From assembly GCA_023265535.1 (NCBI GenBank), contig JAHFTI010000057.1, forward strand, positions 2,271-12,865: a stretch of 10,595 bases of DNA, written 5' to 3'. Positions 6,644 through 10,595 of this stretch are shown piece by piece. Each line of letters starts with the position of its first letter. Position 1 is the first letter of the stretch. This DNA comes from Opitutaceae bacterium. GTDB lineage: Bacteria; Verrucomicrobiota; Verrucomicrobiia; Opitutales; Opitutaceae. Under the pieces are notes generated by a model, which was not told the DNA's origin, searched no databases, and saw only the letters and a program-made list of their open reading frames with translations. The position numbers and the translations under genes are program-made.

Positions 6644-6686
6644 AGGGCAGCGCAGGCTAGGGCAGGTATGGGAAGTGCAGGGCAGG
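6644..6686. repeat. Three short direct repeats (AGGGCAG) between purD and the secreted-protein gene
   Basis: AGGGCAG occurs at 6644-6650, and AGGGCAGG at 6659-6666 and 6679-6686, spaced 15 and 20 bases apart. The rest of the 102-bp gap holds no hairpin terminator or convincing promoter. The repeats may be chance in G-rich sequence. Confidence 0.35.
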
Positions 6687-6700
6687 CAAGGGTGGCCGTC

Positions 6701-7999
6701 TTAGCGCCGGTTGAGCTGCTTGGCTCCGATGTCGTTGCGGTAGTATTTGCTGGCGCAGCGGATGTCCCCACAAAGTGAATACGCCTTCGCGGCGGCTTCC
6801 TTCAGGGTCCCGGCTCGGCCCGTCACGCCCAGCACGCGTCCGCCGGCGGTCACCACGCGGCCTTCCTTGTCGAGTGCGGTGCCGGCATGGATGACATCCG
6901 TTCCCGGCGGAAACTGTGCGGGAAACTCGATCAGGTCCCCCTTGCCGTAGGCGTCGGGATAGCCCTTGGCCGCTATCACCACGCAAAGCGTGTGGTCGGC
7001 GCTGACACGCAGCTCGTGCCCCTTGAGCGTCCCCTTGGCCGCGGCCCAGAGCAGCTCCAGCAGGTCGTTCTCCACGCGCGGCAGCACGACCTGCGTCTCG
7101 GGGTCGCCGAAGCGGGTGTTGTATTCGAGCACCTGCGGACCCTCGGGCGTGAGCATGATGCCCACGAAAAGGGTGCCGCGAAAGTCGATGCCCTCGTTGG
7201 CGATCGCCTCCACGGAGGGCAGCACAATCTCCTTGTCGATGACCTGGAAAAGTTCGGGTGTGACGACCTCGGCCGGGGAGTAGGTGCCCATGCCGCCCGT
7301 GTTGGGCCCCGTGTCGCCGTCGCCGGCGCGCTTGTGATCCTGCGAGGTGGGGAGAATGAGGTAGTCGGTGCCGCTGACAATCACCAGGATCGAGGTCTCT
7401 TCGCCGTAGAGGCAGTCCTCGATGAGGATCTGTTTGCCGCTGCTGCCGAACTTGCCGCCCTCGAGCATCTCGCGCACCGCGGTTTCGGCCTCCTCCAGGG
7501 TCTGCGCCACGACGACGCCCTTGCCTGCAGCCAGCCCGTCCGCCTTCACGACGATCGGGATCTTGCGCGTGCGCAGGTATTCCAGTGCCGGGGCCACCTC
7601 GCTGAAAAAGCCAGCAGGGGCCGTCGGAATGCCGTATTTCAGGAGGATCTGCTTCGTGAAAATCTTGGAGGCCTCCAGCAGGGCGCCATCCGCCTTGGGG
7701 CCGTAGGCCGGTATTCCCGCCTTCTCCAGCTCATCGACAAGGCCGAGCGAGAGCGGCACCTCGGGTCCCACCACCACAAACTCGATGCGCTCCTTTTTCA
7801 CCAGCGCCACCAGGCCGGCCACGTTGTCGGCCGCCACGGCCGCGCATTCCACATCCTTGGAGATGCCGGCGTTGCCGGGGGCGCACACGATGCGTGCCTT
7901 GGCGGGCGAACGGAGGAGTGCCTTCACGATCGCGTGTTCGCGACCGCCTGAACCGACTACGAGGATGGAGCGGGGGAGGGACATGCTGCGAAAGGCCAT
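6701..7999 (-). CDS. purD: Phosphoribosylamine--glycine ligase (GAR synthetase)
   Basis: Protein of 432 residues, the standard PurD length. It performs the second step of de novo purine synthesis: phosphoribosylamine + glycine + ATP gives glycinamide ribonucleotide. Seen: the N-terminal nucleotide-fold motif GSGGREH (16-22), the ATP-grasp loop KADGLAAGKG (152-161), the highly conserved SQDHKRAGDGDTGPNTGGMG (219-238), and the metal/ATP site LEYNTRFGDPETQ (291-303). The C-terminal domain, ending near SKYYRNDIG, is complete. The first ATG (7999) is given, but the ATG at 7984 (MSLPRSILVV) begins closer to the usual family start; neither has a Shine-Dalgarno. No other purine gene is in view. It is followed on the same strand by the secreted protein and the phosphatase, with gaps large enough that co-transcription is only possible. 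The upstream leader contains competing hairpins. Confidence 0.95.
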   Translation of the reverse strand: MAFRSMSLPRSILVVGSGGREHAIVKALLRSPAKARIVCAPGNAGISKDVECAAVAADNVAGLVALVKKERIEFVVVGPEVPLSLGLVDELEKAGIPAYGPKADGALLEASKIFTKQILLKYGIPTAPAGFFSEVAPALEYLRTRKIPIVVKADGLAAGKGVVVAQTLEEAETAVREMLEGGKFGSSGKQILIEDCLYGEETSILVIVSGTDYLILPTSQDHKRAGDGDTGPNTGGMGTYSPAEVVTPELFQVIDKEIVLPSVEAIANEGIDFRGTLFVGIMLTPEGPQVLEYNTRFGDPETQVVLPRVENDLLELLWAAAKGTLKGHELRVSADHTLCVVIAAKGYPDAYGKGDLIEFPAQFPPGTDVIHAGTALDKEGRVVTAGGRVLGVTGRAGTLKEAAAKAYSLCGDIRCASKYYRNDIGAKQLNRR

Positions 8000-8041
8000 G
8001 AGGTTTCCGGCCCGGGCTCAAGCCATCATTGCGCATTCTCT

Positions 8042-8093
8042 CCCCGTATTGTCGGGGCGGGGTCGATTAATTTTCGTAATGGGTGCCCGCCCC
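8042..8093 (-). promoter_or_regulatory. Mutually exclusive hairpins in the purD / small-protein intergenic region
   Basis: The 172-bp gap between the divergent purD and the two-TM gene holds two inverted repeats sharing a G-run. CCCCG (8042-8046) can pair with CGGGG (8053-8057) around six bases. GGGGCGGG (8054-8061) can pair with CCCGCCCC (8086-8093) around a 24-base AT-richer loop. Bases 8054-8057 belong to both, so only one can form at a time. In the purD transcript both would lie in the 5' leader, roughly 45-95 bases before the start. On the + strand the larger stem is followed by a short T-run (8101-8105). No known purine riboswitch or PurR-type site was recognised. Confidence 0.4.
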
Positions 8094-8171
8094 TCCGTCC
8101 TTTTTGGCTTAATTGCCTCGTCACGTGTTTCCCGTATTCGACAAGCAGCGGAAATATGTTCTCATGCCCTT

Positions 8172-8408
8172 ATGTCTGAACGCAAAAACGTCACGCCCGT
8201 CACCCTAGCGGTGGACCTCGTCCTCTGCGCCGTTTTCTTCGTGATCATCTACTCCATCGTGAATTCGCACGTTCCCTCGAGCGATCCCAGGATGGTGGTG
8301 CTGTGGAGCGGACTCACCTCCGCCTGCATGAGCGTGGTCTTCTGGATGTGCATCCAGATGTTCAGGGCCGTGCTTCGCGCCCAACGCGACCAAAAGTCGG
8401 GCAACTGA
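8172..8408 (+). CDS. Small two-TM membrane protein, unknown function
   Basis: Protein of 78 residues. Two hydrophobic helices are clear: about 9-30 (VTLAVDLVLCAVFFVIIYSI) and about 41-64 (MVVLWSGLTSACMSVVFWM onward), joined by a short polar turn with NSHVPSSDP. Positive residues at both ends (SERK; RAVLRAQRDQK) predict both termini in the cytoplasm. No family was recognised. I chose the ATG at 8172 because the upstream open frame runs antisense into purD and encodes Arg/Ser-rich noise. The Shine-Dalgarno is absent or weak. A weak promoter candidate is TTGCCT (8113-8118), 16 bp, TATTCG (8135-8140). That it is a real gene is supported by its membrane-protein composition and by a strong terminator 22 bases after the stop. 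Confidence 0.75.
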   Translation: MSERKNVTPVTLAVDLVLCAVFFVIIYSIVNSHVPSSDPRMVVLWSGLTSACMSVVFWMCIQMFRAVLRAQRDQKSGN

Positions 8409-8430
8409 GCCCCTCGCCGCCTTTCAACGC

Positions 8431-8467
8431 CAAGCCCCCGGGTCCTCCCGGGGGCTTGACTCTTTTT
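8431..8467 (+). terminator. Rho-independent terminator of the small membrane protein gene
   Basis: CAAGCCCCCGGG (8431-8442) and CCCGGGGGCTTG (8447-8458) form a perfect 12-bp stem with a TCCT loop, followed by ACTCTTTTT. It lies 22 bases after the small gene and only 22 bases before the mntR start. Confidence 0.93.
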
Positions 8468-8489
8468 GCACCCTTGTTCGTCTAAGTGG

Positions 8490-8927
8490 GTGACAGACCC
8501 CCAACAGATTCCCACGCCGCGCACCTCTGAGGCGGCCGAGGACTATCTCGAGCGAATCCGCCAGCTGATCAAGACGAAGGGCTATGCCCGGGTCGTCGAC
8601 ATCGCCACGGAGCTTCGAATTTCCCAGGCGAGCGTCACCAGCATGATCCAGCGCCTCGATACCGAGGGGCTCGTCAAATATGAGAAGTACAGGGGCATGG
8701 TGCTCACCAGCGCAGGGGAGGCGGTCGCCGATCGCATCGCCCATAGGCATGAACTGCTCACCGGGTTTCTCACCATGCTCAAGCTCCCCCCTGAAATCGT
8801 CTCCCACGACGTGGAGGGCCTGGAGCATCACATCAGCCCCGAAACCTTTGCGGCGCTTGAGCGCCTTTCCGGCTTCCTCGCAGCCCATCCCGAGCTGCTT
8901 GAGAAGCTCGGTCCACCCACACCCTAG
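8490..8927 (+). CDS. mntR: Manganese-responsive transcriptional regulator MntR (DtxR family)
   Basis: Protein of 145 residues, matching the length of Bacillus subtilis MntR (142). MntR binds Mn(II), dimerises through its C-terminal helices and usually represses manganese importers. The N-terminal winged helix reads KGYARVVDIATELRISQASV, then LVKYEKYRGMVLTSAG. The six metal ligands of B. subtilis MntR (Asp8, Glu11, His77, Glu99, Glu102, His103) are all present at a constant +10 offset: Asp18 and Glu21 in EDYLERI, His87 in RHELL, and Glu109, Glu112, His113 in DVEGLEHHIS. No C-terminal SH3 domain is present, which fits MntR rather than DtxR/IdeR. The start is a GTG; the frame opens further upstream at a TTG inside the terminator T-run, which is unlikely. 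No Shine-Dalgarno is seen. A promoter must lie in, or overlap, the terminator just upstream. No Mn transporter is in view. Confidence 0.93.
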   Translation: MTDPQQIPTPRTSEAAEDYLERIRQLIKTKGYARVVDIATELRISQASVTSMIQRLDTEGLVKYEKYRGMVLTSAGEAVADRIAHRHELLTGFLTMLKLPPEIVSHDVEGLEHHISPETFAALERLSGFLAAHPELLEKLGPPTP

Positions 8928-9035
8928 GCACCTGCGCCGCTCGCACAAATGTCTGTGATCTGCGCTTGCATGCGTGCCAAAAAGTATCGCATCGTCCTAG
9001 GAAACATGTCCCGTTTGCCGCTGTCCTGCCCACGT

Positions 9036-10280
9036 ATGAGGAAACAATCCCTGCTCCTGCTCGCCGCGCTTGTTGCCGCCCCGCTTTTCGCTCAAGACGA
9101 CGAGAAGAAGGCACCCGCTCCGGTTGAGAATCTCTATTTTGCGACTGACGAGTACATCGCCATCCCGAAGTACACCTTCTCGTATGGCTACCGTGCCCTT
9201 TCCGGCAGCAAGGCCACCTTCGGAGGCAGCAGCAGGGTCTTCAACAAGCTCGCCACCGCCTTCGACACCTCCGTGGTCCCCACCGGCTCCACCACCGTCG
9301 CCCGCATCTACGATGATGGCACCGTCGGCGTAGATACCCGTTCGGATGGCGCGGGCCGCCCCATGGCCAGCGATGGCACCACCAACAACTGGGTCTACGA
9401 GCACGCCACCCAGGTCTCCGGTGGCTTTGTCAATTTCAACACCTATACCGCCAAGGTTCTTGAGTCTCCCGCTCTCGAGAGCATGGGCAACACCTACGGA
9501 CTCGAGGTCACGGTTTCTCGCGATCTGCCCAAGCTCGGCCGTCGCATCCTGTGGAATGTCTCCGGCGGTCTCAGCCTGAATGACATCCGCCAGCACCTGT
9601 TTCGCTACGAGCAGGCCAACATCGAGACCAGGACCGACAAGTACTACCTGGACGGCCAGGCGGCGGGCACCCCCGGCACCTCCCATCCCACCTCCACCAC
9701 GGTCACCGTCGTGAATCCCGATGGGACCACCTCCACGATCACCACGAGCGTCAACGACTCGACTACGCTTCCCAACCAGCCCACCATCTCGGGAGGCAAC
9801 AATCCCGTCATCACCCAATCCGGTTCGGCTCCCTCCGCGGAGAATGAGGTTTTCAAGGCCACCGTCAGAAACCACTACAAGATCAAGGGCGCCTACTATA
9901 CACTCCGCGTCGGCCCCACCTTCATTATTCCGGTCACCGCCAAGTTCCGTTTCTCCATCGGCGCCGGTGCGGCCCTGGTCTATGCCGGCACGACCTACAC
10001 CGTCGACAGCGAGTTCACTCCCACCGATGATGAGACCGTCATCACCCGGACTGACAGTGGCTACGACAAGAAGGCTCTCCCCGGCTACTACCTCGATGCG
10101 AACCTTGAGTACTGGCTGACCGAGCGCACCGGTCTTTACGCCGGCGCCATTTTCCAGAGCACGGGTTCCTACACCCAGAATATCACTTCGGAGGAGACCC
10201 TTGCCGAGGTGAACTACTCCACCAACGTCGACCTCACCACACAGACCGGTCTGCGTCTTGGAATGAACATCCGCTTCTGA
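9036..10280 (+). CDS. Outer-membrane beta-barrel protein (putative porin-like), unknown substrate
   Basis: Protein of 414 residues with a signal peptide (MRKQSLLLLAALVAAPLFAQ, cleavage likely after LFA or LFAQ) and a C-terminal strand ending RLGMNIRF, where the final Phe fits the outer-membrane assembly signal. Alternating aromatic/hydrophobic strands recur: KYTFSYGYRAL, YGLEVTVSRDL, RILWNVSGGLSL, YYTLRVGPTFIIPV, KFRFSIGAGAALVYAG, YYLDANLEYW, TGLYAGAIFQSTGSYT. Residues about 210-270 are Thr/Ser/Asn/Pro-rich and strand-poor, probably one long surface loop. Family and substrate are not recognised. I chose the ATG at 9036, which begins the signal peptide cleanly; an in-frame ATG at 9006 preceded by AGGAAAC has a somewhat better ribosome binding site and would add ten residues. 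It starts 108 bp after mntR on the same strand and ends 17 bp before a strong terminator. Its promoter is not convincingly identified. Confidence 0.82.
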   Translation: MRKQSLLLLAALVAAPLFAQDDEKKAPAPVENLYFATDEYIAIPKYTFSYGYRALSGSKATFGGSSRVFNKLATAFDTSVVPTGSTTVARIYDDGTVGVDTRSDGAGRPMASDGTTNNWVYEHATQVSGGFVNFNTYTAKVLESPALESMGNTYGLEVTVSRDLPKLGRRILWNVSGGLSLNDIRQHLFRYEQANIETRTDKYYLDGQAAGTPGTSHPTSTTVTVVNPDGTTSTITTSVNDSTTLPNQPTISGGNNPVITQSGSAPSAENEVFKATVRNHYKIKGAYYTLRVGPTFIIPVTAKFRFSIGAGAALVYAGTTYTVDSEFTPTDDETVITRTDSGYDKKALPGYYLDANLEYWLTERTGLYAGAIFQSTGSYTQNITSEETLAEVNYSTNVDLTTQTGLRLGMNIRF

Positions 10281-10297
10281 GCGTTCTCCGCTCCTGC

Positions 10298-10329
10298 AAA
10301 AAAGCCGGCCTTTGTTGGCCGGCTTTTTT
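10298..10329. terminator. Bidirectional rho-independent terminator between the outer-membrane protein gene and ispH
   Basis: AAAAAAGCCGGCC (10298-10310) and GGCCGGCTTTTTT (10317-10329) are perfect inverted repeats around a 6-base loop. The A-run and T-run give a U-tail in either direction, so it can end both the outer-membrane protein transcript and the convergent ispH transcript. Its T-run runs into the ispH TAA (10331-10329). Confidence 0.93.
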
Positions 10330-10595
10330 TATGGCTGTATGGAGCCGAGCACTGCCTCTATGGGCCTGAGGCTGTCGGCGGGCAGCAGCCGGTTGATGCG
10401 GCAGATGACCTGCTGGATGATGCCGTCCGGGCAGGAGGCTCCGCCGGTGACCAGGATTCTCCGGTGCGGGCTGGCCTGGTCCCAGAGAGGGCGAAGCTCG
10501 ACATGTCCGCCCGAGGGTTTTTCCGTGCCGTGCGCGGGAAAGACAAAGTGCTCGACCTCATGCTCCGAGCGAATGGCCGCCTCCGATTGGATGAA
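10329..10595 (-). CDS. ispH: 4-hydroxy-3-methylbut-2-enyl diphosphate reductase, C-terminal end (5' part outside window)
   Basis: The last 88 codons of a minus-strand gene that runs off the right edge. The motif ILVTGGASCPDGIIQQVI matches the conserved C-terminal substrate-binding segment of IspH (SGAS-[TC]-PD...V), and the protein ends about 30 residues later, as IspH does. IspH is the [4Fe-4S] enzyme that converts HMBPP to IPP and DMAPP at the end of the non-mevalonate isoprenoid pathway. The visible upstream part has EAAIRSEHEVEHFVF and GHVELRPLWDQ, acidic/aromatic sequence like the linker of longer IspH proteins, so a long form of ~400 residues is plausible but cannot be checked here. The iron-sulphur cysteines are expected upstream, outside the window; the Cys in GASCPD is not one of them. 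The frame ends at TAA inside the terminator. Confidence 0.8.
   Translation of the reverse strand, partial: FIQSEAAIRSEHEVEHFVFPAHGTEKPSGGHVELRPLWDQASPHRRILVTGGASCPDGIIQQVICRINRLLPADSLRPIEAVLGSIQP

Noticed and set aside
6887..7951. 354-codon open frame antisense to purD
   Set aside because: The complementary frame is an unmistakable PurD over its full length. The antisense product has no recognisable feature.
7785..8171. Upstream extension of the two-TM gene into a 207-codon frame
   Set aside because: It overlaps the purD start region antisense and encodes Arg/Ser-rich sequence; the membrane protein begins cleanly at 8172.
8466..8489. mntR start at the TTG in the terminator T-run
   Set aside because: The extra eight residues have no counterpart in MntR, and a transcript beginning there would have to start within the terminator.
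1..10595. CRISPR arrays, tRNA/rRNA genes, insertion sequences, phage or defence genes
   Set aside because: No regularly spaced repeats, cloverleaf sequences, transposase motifs or terminal inverted repeats were found; nearly all sequence is accounted for by chromosomal genes.

Overview
The window is high-GC Gram-negative DNA. It most likely comes from the Verrucomicrobiota, probably an Opitutaceae-like lineage. The main clue is a GreA transcript-cleavage factor of about 614 residues with a long N-terminal extension, a layout known from the Chlamydiae/Verrucomicrobia side of the PVC group. Other clues are an outer-membrane beta-barrel protein ending in Phe, a long-form-looking IspH C-terminus, and weak Shine-Dalgarno use at most starts. 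The lineage is an inference from gene content; no marker was searched.

Layout, left to right. (1) The C-terminal end of a class III adenylate/guanylate cyclase (+) runs in from the left edge and converges on a minus-strand pair. That pair is a LysE-family exporter followed, with no gap, by an ArsR-type HTH fused to a SAM-dependent methyltransferase. (2) A rho-independent terminator separates this pair from the long greA (-). (3) greA is divergent from rsmB (+, 16S rRNA m5C methyltransferase) across 82 bp that carry candidate overlapping promoters and the only strong ribosome binding site seen in the window. (4) Convergent to rsmB is a minus-strand run, in transcription order: purD (purine synthesis), a secreted protein of unknown function, and a low-molecular-weight protein tyrosine phosphatase. 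(5) Divergent from purD across 172 bp with mutually exclusive hairpins is a + strand series: a small two-TM protein with a strong terminator, a manganese-responsive MntR (all six metal ligands visible), and a signal-peptide-bearing beta-barrel outer-membrane protein. (6) A bidirectional terminator closes that series and also serves the convergent, edge-truncated ispH (-).

Most of this is housekeeping: RNA polymerase rescue, rRNA modification, purine and isoprenoid synthesis. It is mixed with small regulatory units (cyclase, ArsR-methyltransferase, MntR, phosphatase). There is no sign of a mobile element, CRISPR array, phage or defence island, and no gene-free stretch exceeds 300 bases. The points most worth following are the long GreA, the ArsR-methyltransferase fusion coupled to lysE, the purD leader hairpins, the mntR/outer-membrane-protein neighbourhood, and the unknown secreted protein.
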